DNA of 10,230 bases. Source: Nitrospinales bacterium. Lineage in GTDB: Bacteria > Nitrospinota_A > UBA7883 > JACRGQ01. The stretch's first letter is position 1. Each line of letters begins with the position of its first letter. Below are positions 1 to 6,571 of the stretch, piece after piece. The stretch is from assembly GCA_023248615.1 (NCBI GenBank), contig JAHFEI010000050.1, positions 1 to 10,230 of the forward strand, written 5' to 3'. The translations under genes and the position numbers were made by a program. The notes below the pieces were generated by a model. The model did not search any database and had not been told where the DNA came from. It saw only the letters and a program-made list of their open reading frames with translations.

Positions 1-299
1 CACTTGTCCAGCGCGTCCATTTGCTCGCGTATCGCGCCGTATATAGAAGGATCGCCGGAGTGCAAGCGCACAACATCTATCCCCTCGTCACGCGCGTCCT
101 CCATAATTCCCACAACCTGTTCTAGCGTCAGTTCGGCAGAATCGTACCGCCTGGCGGTGGCCGGTATAAGGCGGAGTACTTCCTCGCTCACAAGCGATCC
201 GGCATATACACAGCACCTGCACTGTTCCAGCATCCTTTTCGCTTTCACCGTCATTAGGTCGACATCACCCGGCCCAGACCCGACAAAATAAACCTTCAT
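1..299 (-). CDS. cobM: Cobalt-precorrin-4 C11-methyltransferase (CobM/CbiF), C-terminus cut off by the window edge
   Basis: SAM-dependent methyltransferase that methylates C11 of (cobalt-)precorrin-4 in the cytoplasm. The 99 visible residues begin MKVYFVGSGPGD, the glycine-rich N-terminal loop of the tetrapyrrole methylase family. They continue with YAGSLVSEEVL at about 32-42, DSAELTLEQV at about 54-63, and RLHSGDPSIYGAI at about 81-93, the SAM-site segment typical of CbiF/CobM. The family is usually about 250 residues, so roughly 60% is missing beyond position 1. The ATG at 299-297 overlaps the TGA of cobI (298-296) as ATGA. A G-rich stretch (AAAGGGGG) lies just upstream as a possible RBS. 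It is the last visible gene of the operon. The CbiF assignment over the related CbiH or CbiL rests on the YAGSL and HSGDPSIYGAI segments and is firm. Confidence 0.93.
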   Translation of the reverse strand, partial: MKVYFVGSGPGDVDLMTVKAKRMLEQCRCCVYAGSLVSEEVLRLIPATARRYDSAELTLEQVVGIMEDARDEGIDVVRLHSGDPSIYGAIREQMDALDK

Positions 300-1021
300 C
301 TCGCCCCCTTTCCAACATGTATGAGGATAATGGAAAGATATCCTGTTTCAGGATTTTCATTCCTCAGCCCCTTCAAATCCGTCACCAGCCGCTCATCATC
401 CATGCCGACATTGGATACGAAAACCGCATTTTCAATCGCCCCGGCTTTTTCCAGCAGATCCAGAATCGGCTGGAGCCTTTTTCCTATCTTCATCAGGACT
501 ACCGTGCCATCCCCCATAAGCGCGTTCTCAACGGCCTTCAGGTCGTCTGCCGCAGGGATGATTGTTACCGGCTCTTTCCCCTCTCCCACCGGGAAGTTCG
601 TAAGCGCCGCCACGGCACTAAACGCCGTAATGCCGGGGATGGTTACGGTTTTCACTTCCGGCAACACCTCTTTCAGCGCCCGCAGGAGATAGATGTATGT
701 GGAATACAGTAGCGAGTCCCCCAACGTGATGAAACATGCGTCGTTACCTGCCTTCAGCACTTCAGCTATGGAGCGCGCCGACTCGGCCCATTTTTCCGCC
801 AGTTCCGCCTTATCCGTCACCATCGGAAACACCAACTCATGTATCTGCGTTTTTCCGCCTACATAGCTTTTTACTATTTCCAGGGCAACGCTCTCTGCCT
901 TCACCCTAGCTTTTGGCACGAACAGGTGTCCGCATGATTCCAGAAGCTTGGCTCCCTTTACCGTTATCAGTTCCGGGTCTCCCGGCCCTACCCCTATCCC
1001 GTACAATGTCCCGATATTCAT
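296..1021 (-). CDS. cobI: Cobalt-precorrin-2 C20-methyltransferase (CobI/CbiL)
   Basis: SAM-dependent methyltransferase that adds a methyl group at C20 of (cobalt-)precorrin-2, the first methylation after sirohydrochlorin metallation in the anaerobic route. The 241-residue protein is full length for the family. It opens with GTLYGIGVGPGDPELITVKG (about 4-23), the family signature. It carries ITLGDSLLYSTYIYLLRAL near 98-116, where the GD and LLYSTY residues line the SAM pocket, and TIPGITAFSAVAALTNFPV near 126-144. The 'LYSTY' form of the second motif is characteristic of CobI/CbiL. The ATG at 1021-1019 overlaps the cbiE stop as ATGA, and the stop overlaps the cobM start the same way, so translational coupling with both neighbours is likely. 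Note that the name cbiL is also used for an unrelated metal-transport protein. Confidence 0.95.
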   Translation of the reverse strand: MNIGTLYGIGVGPGDPELITVKGAKLLESCGHLFVPKARVKAESVALEIVKSYVGGKTQIHELVFPMVTDKAELAEKWAESARSIAEVLKAGNDACFITLGDSLLYSTYIYLLRALKEVLPEVKTVTIPGITAFSAVAALTNFPVGEGKEPVTIIPAADDLKAVENALMGDGTVVLMKIGKRLQPILDLLEKAGAIENAVFVSNVGMDDERLVTDLKGLRNENPETGYLSIILIHVGKGAR

Positions 1022-1659
1022 TTACCCAATTCCCTGCCTATAAAAAGCGCTACTGCCATGGTGGATGCCTTGTACCCATCCAACTCTTTTGGAGCTACTT
1101 TTGTGATTTTCTCATTTGCCGTGGAAAGCTCCTCACAAACATAGATATCGTATCCTGTCCCTATCTCCTCCGCCAACCGCGCTATCCACGCGATAGCTCC
1201 CTCGCGCCCCGCAAGAACTGCTATTTTTTTCTCCTTTGCCAGTTCCAAAAATGCAATCTCCGGATCGCTGTTATGGGCGGAGATAATCCTTGCGTCGTAC
1301 CACTCCACCCCCAACCTTGCGAATGCTAGCTGCACGGAACTTATGCCGGGGATGACGTGACAATTTTCAATGCCGAATTTTTTTATGATCGGCTTTGCAA
1401 GCGAACAAACCCCCGGGTCGCCGCTTACCAATACCGCCACTTTGCCTTTCCCGTACCGCTTGCCGATTTCGTTTATCGCCAAGTCAACGCCCGCCCCTAT
1501 TTCCACCTGCTCCCCGCCACAATCGGCAAAAAGCCGCAAAAGCTTTTTCGAGCCTATGCGGCAGTCGGCTTTTCGCGCAGCCATTCTCCCCGCTTCGGTC
1601 AGGTACTCTGTTGCGCCTGGGCCGCACCCGATAATGGTTATTGGTTTTTCTATTTCCAT
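1018..1659 (-). CDS. cbiE: Cobalt-precorrin-7 C5-methyltransferase (CbiE)
   Basis: SAM-dependent methyltransferase that methylates C5 of the corrin macrocycle. The 213-residue protein is a stand-alone CbiE, with no CbiT domain fused to it as there is in CobL. The tetrapyrrole methylase signature ITIIGCGPGATEYLTEAG lies at about 8-25, VAVLVSGDPGVCSLAKPII at about 74-92 (GDPG lines the SAM site), and VIPGISSVQLAFARLG at about 101-116. The conserved CbiE segment SAHN follows at about 127-130. The ATG at 1659-1657 overlaps the cbiD TAG by 10 bases in another frame, with GGGGA about 10 nt upstream. No cbiT, which would decarboxylate and methylate C15, is found next to it in this window. Confidence 0.93.
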   Translation of the reverse strand: MEIEKPITIIGCGPGATEYLTEAGRMAARKADCRIGSKKLLRLFADCGGEQVEIGAGVDLAINEIGKRYGKGKVAVLVSGDPGVCSLAKPIIKKFGIENCHVIPGISSVQLAFARLGVEWYDARIISAHNSDPEIAFLELAKEKKIAVLAGREGAIAWIARLAEEIGTGYDIYVCEELSTANEKITKVAPKELDGYKASTMAVALFIGRELGK

Positions 1660-2699
1660 TTGTCCATGTCCCCAAAAAATCCTGTGACATTTTCCCGCAT
1701 ATCAACAAGCGCCACCGCAACGGGGAACTGGTCGCCGGTTCGAGCCACAATCGCGTCCCGTATCCTTCTGGATAATTCGCACGAAAGCTCCATCCGGCGG
1801 CTGTCTGGCAACGAAGCGAAAATGCCCTCCACCGTTTGGCTTTCTTCCGGCTCCATGGCAAACAGTCCGTGCGCCACCGACATCACAAAAGGGATAACGC
1901 TTTTAGACCTCGACGAGTGTGTGTCCCATTCGCCATCGGCCAGTTTTGCCAGCTTGCCGGGATGTCCCACCGCCAACAAACCGGAGATGGTGTGTTTTGC
2001 GGCGCAGTCGAGCATAAATCCCCACTCATTCCCCACCTCTATTACCTGCTCTGGGGAGATATGGAACGATTTCAGCGCCGAACGTGTGCCGATATTCCCG
2101 GCGGTAAGGACGGGAAACGCGATGCCGTTTGCGATAGCGACATCCATGGAGCATTTCAACGATTCCCTCAAAGCCGGGTGGCTGTAGGGGCGCACAATCC
2201 CGCTGGTGCCGAGTACTGATAGCCCTCCCACAATTCCCAGCCGTGGGTTAAAAGTATTTTTAGCAAGTTCCCCGCCGCCGGGGATGGAGATGGTTATCAT
2301 CACCGGCCTTTGCGTCACTTCGCGCACCGCATCGCATATCATGCGGCGCGGCACAGGATTGATTGCCGGTTCGCCCGGCGGGATGGAAAGGCCTTTCTTG
2401 GTATCGGTGCCGACGCCATCCCCCGCAACAAATATAATCCTGCTTCCGCCATGCCAGCCAGCACGCGCAACAACCGTCATGCCGTTTGTAACATCAGGAT
2501 CGTCCCCCGCATCTTTCACTACAGATGCGACTGCATACTTCCCTTCCCCGGAAAAGTTTGCTATAGGCAACGCCAGCCTTCCGCCATCCGGCATAGGTAT
2601 ATCCACCATGCCATCCGGCCTGTCGCCGCACAGCACCATAGCCGCCGCTTTTGCGGCAACAGCCGCGCATGTGCCGGTGGTGTATCCCGTTTTCAGCAT
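1650..2699 (-). CDS. cbiD: Cobalt-precorrin-5B C1-methyltransferase (CbiD)
   Basis: CbiD is specific to the anaerobic B12 pathway. It methylates C1 of cobalt-precorrin-5B with SAM and is unrelated in fold to the other ring methylases. The 349-residue product is full length. It starts with LKTGYTTGTCAAVAAKAA (about 2-19), the family's N-terminal hallmark. It continues with VVKDAGDDPDVTNG (about 60-73), a GDGVGTDTKKGL segment (about 93-104), EPAINPVPRRMI (about 110-121) and IVGGLSVLGTSGIVRPYS (about 156-173). The ATG at 2699-2697 overlaps the cbiO stop by 7 bases. AAGGA sits 5 nt upstream, a good RBS inside the end of cbiO. Its presence settles that this is the early-cobalt rather than the oxygen-dependent route. 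Confidence 0.96.
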   Translation of the reverse strand: MLKTGYTTGTCAAVAAKAAAMVLCGDRPDGMVDIPMPDGGRLALPIANFSGEGKYAVASVVKDAGDDPDVTNGMTVVARAGWHGGSRIIFVAGDGVGTDTKKGLSIPPGEPAINPVPRRMICDAVREVTQRPVMITISIPGGGELAKNTFNPRLGIVGGLSVLGTSGIVRPYSHPALRESLKCSMDVAIANGIAFPVLTAGNIGTRSALKSFHISPEQVIEVGNEWGFMLDCAAKHTISGLLAVGHPGKLAKLADGEWDTHSSRSKSVIPFVMSVAHGLFAMEPEESQTVEGIFASLPDSRRMELSCELSRRIRDAIVARTGDQFPVAVALVDMRENVTGFFGDMDKWK

Positions 2700-3568
2700 G
2701 GGAATTCCTTCTCCACAGGTTTCAGCAAGATATCGGGAGGGATAAGTTCCAGGAAGCGTTTGCGCGCCTCATAGATGGTAAGCGGTAGCCCCTTCACCGG
2801 CAGGCCGTCGAAACGCTTCATATTATGGAGAAGGGTGGAAACGTACGGAAGCCGCAACCCGCTCTCCTCCAGCATGCTATGTTCCGTAAAAATCTCCTCC
2901 GCCGACCCATGTTTCATTACGCTTCCACGGTTCAAAACGTATATGCAGTCGGCAAACAGCGGTAGCATATCCACCGAGTGCGTAGCCATTATCACCGTTA
3001 TGTTTTTCAGGCGGTTCATATTGCTCAGCAACCGCATTATCAGCACCTCTCCAGCCGGGTCAAGCCCCGCCGTCGGTTCGTCCAGCACCAGTATAGAGGG
3101 ATGCATGGCAAGGACTCCCGCCAGCACCACCCGCTTTTTCTCGCCGAAGCTCAGGTGATGAATCGCCCTTTTCCTTAATGGAAGGGCATCCACGTCGTTC
3201 AAAGCCTCTTCCACCCTCTCTGCAACTTCCTTCTCGCCAAGCCCGAGGTTGCGCGGCCCAAACGCCACATCCTCTTCCACTGTGGCGGCGAAAAGCTGGT
3301 CTTCGGGATTTTGGAATGTTACCCCAACAAGCGAGTAAAGCTCTTTGGGTTTCATATCGGTTATGTTTTTGCCGAAGAGCCGCACCGTCCCGGATTGCGG
3401 CTTGATAAGCCCGGCAATGGTTTTTATCAAAGTTGATTTGCCGGAACCGTTAGAGGCAAACAGGGCGACGAATTTCCCCGCCTCCGCGTTGAAATTAACG
3501 CTGGATAGCGCCATGGTGCCTTCCTCGTAGGTAAAGCTGGCTACGGAAACTTCCACCGCGTTTTTCAC
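2693..3568 (-). CDS. cbiO: Cobalt ECF transporter ATPase (CbiO)
   Basis: Cytoplasmic ATPase of the CbiMNQO energy-coupling-factor cobalt importer. I chose GTG 3568-3566 (291 residues) over an upstream in-frame GTG at 3586 because it overlaps the cbiQ TGA as GTGA, like most junctions here, and because GGGTGG lies just before it. The upstream GTG has no visible RBS. From this start: Walker A at 38-45 reads ASNGSGKS followed by Thr, with Ala where Gly is normal. The Q-loop FQNPEDQLF is at 85-93, the signature LSFGEKKRV at 139-147 (LSGGQ-like, with Phe and Glu substitutions), Walker B and D-loop ILVLDEPTAGLD at 159-170, and an H-loop ATHS follows near 193-196. Lys44, the Walker B Asp-Glu and the H-loop His are present, so the enzyme should be active. 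A roughly 60-residue C-terminal extension follows the ABC core, as in many CbiO proteins. It overlaps cbiD by 7 bases. Confidence 0.93.
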   Translation of the reverse strand: MKNAVEVSVASFTYEEGTMALSSVNFNAEAGKFVALFASNGSGKSTLIKTIAGLIKPQSGTVRLFGKNITDMKPKELYSLVGVTFQNPEDQLFAATVEEDVAFGPRNLGLGEKEVAERVEEALNDVDALPLRKRAIHHLSFGEKKRVVLAGVLAMHPSILVLDEPTAGLDPAGEVLIMRLLSNMNRLKNITVIMATHSVDMLPLFADCIYVLNRGSVMKHGSAEEIFTEHSMLEESGLRLPYVSTLLHNMKRFDGLPVKGLPLTIYEARKRFLELIPPDILLKPVEKEFPC

Positions 3569-4341
3569 ATGCCACCCGATTTGCACAAAAAATAACCCGA
3601 AGCGATAAGCGCCGATGCGACAAACACCAACGCAAAATCACGGAATCGCGGCGGGTGAAGATGCGTGTATCCCGTTCCACCGCAATATCCTCGCGCCAGC
3701 ATCGCCTCGTGGGTACTGGTCGCCTGCTCCGCAGAGCGCAACACCACGCCGCCCGCAAGCGTTGAAAACGATGAAAGCGACCGGCTCCATCCGGCATATC
3801 CCAGCCGCACTCGCTGTGCGGCCGCCATTTCCGAAGCAACTTCTAGGAGTACGAATATGTACCGGTACGTCATCATCGCAAGCTCCACCCATGCGGAAGA
3901 GATGCGGAACCATCCAAGCCCGGCGAAAAGCTGGTAAGCTGGGGTCACAAAACCCAGCAAAAGCGCGATGCCGGACGCGCCCATAACCCGGCTGGCCACC
4001 AGTATCCCATCCCGGAAACCATCGCCGCTTGCCGCTATTTCCATCCCCGCGAAATGGAAAAGTATATCCTTCCCTAGGCCGGGAAGGAAAGACTTTATCA
4101 CCACCATCAGCAATGCCATTGCCAAAGGCAACGCAAGCCGGATAAGCATTATTTTTAGCGGGATGCGCACAGCTACCATGCACGATACGGAAACGGCGAA
4201 CATCAAAATACCGAATGCGGCGTTGCCGGAGAGAATGACGGCAAAAATACCGATGCCAGTGATAAGCAGTTTTACGCGTACATCCATCCGCGTAAAGGCG
4301 TTATCCCGTAGCGCAAAAAGATCGGAAAACAGTTCAAACAT
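3565..4341 (-). CDS. cbiQ: Cobalt ECF transporter transmembrane coupling protein (CbiQ)
   Basis: EcfT-type membrane subunit that couples ATP hydrolysis by CbiO to metal movement through CbiM. The 258-residue protein has several hydrophobic helices: about 24-58 (one or two segments), 64-86, 112-136, 152-170 and 236-253. The two coupling-helix motifs that contact the ATPase are visible: AQRVRLGY at 175-182 and EAMLARGY at 212-219, each with the Ala-x-x-x-Arg-Gly/Leu-Gly pattern of EcfT proteins. The N-terminus has the CbiQ-like ALRDNAFTRMDVRVKLL (about 10-26). The ATG at 4341-4339 overlaps the upstream small gene by 8 bases, with AAGGGACAGGG before it as RBS. The TGA overlaps the preferred cbiO start as GTGA. 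Confidence 0.93.
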   Translation of the reverse strand: MFELFSDLFALRDNAFTRMDVRVKLLITGIGIFAVILSGNAAFGILMFAVSVSCMVAVRIPLKIMLIRLALPLAMALLMVVIKSFLPGLGKDILFHFAGMEIAASGDGFRDGILVASRVMGASGIALLLGFVTPAYQLFAGLGWFRISSAWVELAMMTYRYIFVLLEVASEMAAAQRVRLGYAGWSRSLSSFSTLAGGVVLRSAEQATSTHEAMLARGYCGGTGYTHLHPPRFRDFALVFVASALIASGYFLCKSGGM

Positions 4342-4612
4342 CGCCCTGTCCCTTATCCCCGCCTTTGCCGAACAACTCCCGGAAGTAATATCCTACAATA
4401 AAACCGCCACCCGCACCGGCAACTAGGAACATCAACAGCAAAAGGTCGCCGTAGTCCCCGCCCACAAGCGGCATCGGCGTACGCCCGTTTTCTTTGGCAA
4501 CCTTGTCGATAATGGCCAAATCGACCCCTTCCCACTTGGCCGCCGCGCTTCCCGCAGAAATGGCCAAGGATAGTACGGCAAGCTCCAGTTGCAGGAAAAG
4601 TTTCTTTAGCAT
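4334..4612 (-). CDS. cbiN: CbiN-like small membrane subunit of the cobalt transporter
   Basis: Small protein of 92 residues with the layout of CbiN. An N-terminal hydrophobic segment or signal anchor (about 5-24, ending SAGSAAAK) is followed by a short external loop (about 25-54, with WEGVD and ENGRTPMPLVGGD) and a second membrane helix (about 55-78, ending GFIVGYYFREL). The VGYY near the end of helix two resembles the VIGYY of classical CbiN. It lies exactly between cbiM and cbiQ, where cbiN normally sits. The external loop does not closely match classical CbiN as I know it, so this may be a lineage-specific analogue. The ATG at 4612-4610 overlaps the cbiM TAA by 7 bases. Its only RBS-like sequence is GAAAGAAAA, so translation probably depends on cbiM. 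A longer reading of this frame upstream overlaps most of cbiM and is not credible. Confidence 0.7.
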   Translation of the reverse strand: MLKKLFLQLELAVLSLAISAGSAAAKWEGVDLAIIDKVAKENGRTPMPLVGGDYGDLLLLMFLVAGAGGGFIVGYYFRELFGKGGDKGQGDV

Positions 4613-5370
4613 GCGAATTTTCTTTCGGCGCCGCCACAAGCAAGCTCCGGCTTGCGCAACATCACAAACCGGTAAGCTCCGGCGGAAATGAAACCTTCGA
4701 GTATGCCCAACGGCAACTGGGTTGGGATAAAAGCGGCGGCGATTGCCGCGAACATGGAGAATAACGGAGCGTTGCCGTGCAGGGCCAGCGCCAACTGGAG
4801 CGACGTTGTGGCGTATGTGGCCCAGTCCGAAACCAACCCTGCGGCGAAAGCCGCCGCCCATGTGGAGAACCCAAGCCAGCGCACCAGCCTGAATGACGCG
4901 TAACCGGAAAAAGCGCCGACGACTCCCATGGAGAAAATATCCGCCCCCAGAGATGTAAGTCCGCCATGCGACAAAAACAACGCCTGCAAAGCAAGCGTAA
5001 CACTGCTGACAACAACGGCAAGCCACGGCCCGATAAGTATGGCGGCAAGCCCCACTCCGCAGGGATGGGATGTGGTGCCAGCAACAGGTACCGGTATCGG
5101 CATGCAGGAGATGACAAAAATCGCCGCGCCAATAAGCGCAACAAACGGTTTCGTTTTCGTAGACGCCTCATTTTTTTTCTTCAATACGCCAAGGCCAATA
5201 GCGACAACCGGCAAAACAGCCGCGAACCAAAAAGAGGCCCACCCGGCGCTGAGGATACCGTCGGAAATGTGCATCGCAAACGCATTCGGGGCGGAAAGGA
5301 CAACAAGCAATGCCGCCGAAACGGCAATTGCAGGAGCCATCCTTTTTTTAATGGTCATGGTCGTGGCCAT
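4606..5370 (-). CDS. cbiM: Cobalt ECF transporter substrate-binding membrane subunit (CbiM)
   Basis: Metal-binding S component of the Co2+ importer, in the inner membrane. With the ATG at 5370 the product is 254 residues. AAGGA lies about 11 nt upstream. A second ATG at 5358 would remove four residues and has no better RBS. Residues about 12-32 form a signal peptide ending NAFA, followed directly by MHISDGIL (33-40). In CbiM/NikM proteins the freed Met-His-Ile N-terminus ligates the metal, so cleavage after Ala32 would make this one competent. Other conserved sites are GTTSHPCGVG (98-107, His102) and LFLSHGGLTSLGAD (131-144, His135). Helices cover most of the rest (about 43-63, 76-95, 107-133, 143-165, 170-196, 204-222). 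The start lies inside the 3' end of the cbiC-cbiX fusion (23-base overlap), and the stop overlaps the cbiN-like gene. Confidence 0.94.
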   Translation of the reverse strand: MATTMTIKKRMAPAIAVSAALLVVLSAPNAFAMHISDGILSAGWASFWFAAVLPVVAIGLGVLKKKNEASTKTKPFVALIGAAIFVISCMPIPVPVAGTTSHPCGVGLAAILIGPWLAVVVSSVTLALQALFLSHGGLTSLGADIFSMGVVGAFSGYASFRLVRWLGFSTWAAAFAAGLVSDWATYATTSLQLALALHGNAPLFSMFAAIAAAFIPTQLPLGILEGFISAGAYRFVMLRKPELACGGAERKFAC

Positions 5371-6571
5371 GTGAGCGCATTTCCTTCGCCTTTTCCGGCG
5401 TAACCGGCACATACTCCATCTGTCCCGGCGGCAAGGGATATTTATCGCGACGATCCAGCTCGACTTCCCTTATGTCCGCCAGACCCAGCGATTCGTTTAT
5501 TCTCATACGCACTATCTCGACCATTTTCTCATCGAAGCCGAGATGTTTCCCATAGATGATTTTCACGCCAGGATATTTCTCGGCCTCGTTTTTCATCATG
5601 GACGGTATGTCCAGCTTCATGTGTAGCCCGGAATGCAGGAAATACGGGATAAGCACTATGCGGGATACGCCTTTTTTTACGCATTCGCCCATCGTTTCCG
5701 GCAGGTGGGGTCCCAGCCGCGACATGTAGCAGGTTTCCACCGCCTCGTATTTCCCCTCTGCCATCAGGCTTTTTGCCACGTCCTCCATCCCTCTTCCGGC
5801 ATCAGGCACACGGCTTCCGTGACCAAGCAGGATTACCGCGATTTTTTCCTTTTCACGCTCCGGTTGCGCCAACGTATCCTTATTTTCGGAAAGGATGCAA
5901 AGAGAATGCATGGCGCTTACCGCCAGCGTGCTACCTCCGCGCCTTCCCTCCACGGAAATGTACTGTACGCCAAGTTTCATCAGCTCTTCCTTGCTTTCCA
6001 CCACGTGTACAAAGCCAACCGGCATGGCGATAACCAGCGCCGGGCGTATCCCCTCTTCCACTATCATCCGGTTGAGTTCCAAAAGGGCTACAGGCGCATT
6101 TCCAAAAACAGCGATGCCGCCATGGAGGATTTCCTTTGCCTTGCGCACAGCATAAAGCGAGCGCGGTTGCCCGGCTTTTTTCGCCTCGTCTGCCACGCCA
6201 GCATCCGCCACATGGCACACCACATCCTTCGACGTGTAGGAGCGGCAAACCCTTTTAAGGCGTTCAAGTGAGATGCCGGAACGTATCATGTTTGAATCCA
6301 CATATATCCCCTTACCGGCGCGCAACGCATCTCCCGCCGCCGTAATGGCATCCGGCGAGAAACGGGTAAGCGACAGCAAATCGAAACAGGCGGTGGCGTG
6401 TATCATGCGCCTCACCACTATCCACTGTTCGCGGGTGATGCCGGGGTTTGGCATTTCGGCGTCAATCGCCTCAAATGATTTGTTCTCTATCTCTTCCGGC
6501 TTTACCGGGTTCTCATACAGCGAATAGATAAACGGCCTGCCGGGTTGCCCCATCTTTTTTTTGTCTGTCAT
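5348..6571 (-). CDS. cbiC-cbiX: Fusion of cobalt-precorrin-8 methylmutase (CbiC) and sirohydrochlorin cobaltochelatase (CbiX)
   Basis: 407-residue protein with two enzyme domains. Residues about 15-230 are CbiC (CobH family), which shifts the C11 methyl to C12 to give cobyrinate. KSFEAIDAEMP (31-41) and RRMIHATACFDLL (54-66) are visible, the latter with the catalytic His58, then the substrate-site segments ALRAGKGIYVDSNMIRSGI (82-100), GNAPVALLEL (157-166) and EGRRGGSTLAVSA (208-220). After a charged linker (about 231-243), residues 244-365 are a short-form CbiX, which inserts Co2+ into sirohydrochlorin. LLGHGSR (248-254, His251) and HSGLH (313-317) supply the metal-binding histidines. A proline-rich stretch and a His-rich end, HGHDHDH (401-407), follow. 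The ATG at 6571-6569 forms ATGA with the cbiA stop, with AGGAG 6 nt upstream. Extending the frame further upstream would run into cbiA and is rejected. The domains act near opposite ends of the ring pathway. Confidence 0.93.
   Translation of the reverse strand: MTDKKKMGQPGRPFIYSLYENPVKPEEIENKSFEAIDAEMPNPGITREQWIVVRRMIHATACFDLLSLTRFSPDAITAAGDALRAGKGIYVDSNMIRSGISLERLKRVCRSYTSKDVVCHVADAGVADEAKKAGQPRSLYAVRKAKEILHGGIAVFGNAPVALLELNRMIVEEGIRPALVIAMPVGFVHVVESKEELMKLGVQYISVEGRRGGSTLAVSAMHSLCILSENKDTLAQPEREKEKIAVILLGHGSRVPDAGRGMEDVAKSLMAEGKYEAVETCYMSRLGPHLPETMGECVKKGVSRIVLIPYFLHSGLHMKLDIPSMMKNEAEKYPGVKIIYGKHLGFDEKMVEIVRMRINESLGLADIREVELDRRDKYPLPPGQMEYVPVTPEKAKEMRSHGHDHDH

Noticed and set aside
3569..3586. 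Upstream GTG start for cbiO adding six residues
   Set aside because: No RBS before it and a 22-base overlap with cbiQ. The GTG at 3568 gives the usual 4-base overlap and begins closer to the ABC domain.
4613..5026. N-terminal extension of the CbiN-like frame
   Set aside because: It lies inside cbiM in another frame and looks like a shadow. The ATG at 4612 gives a normal membrane-anchored small protein.
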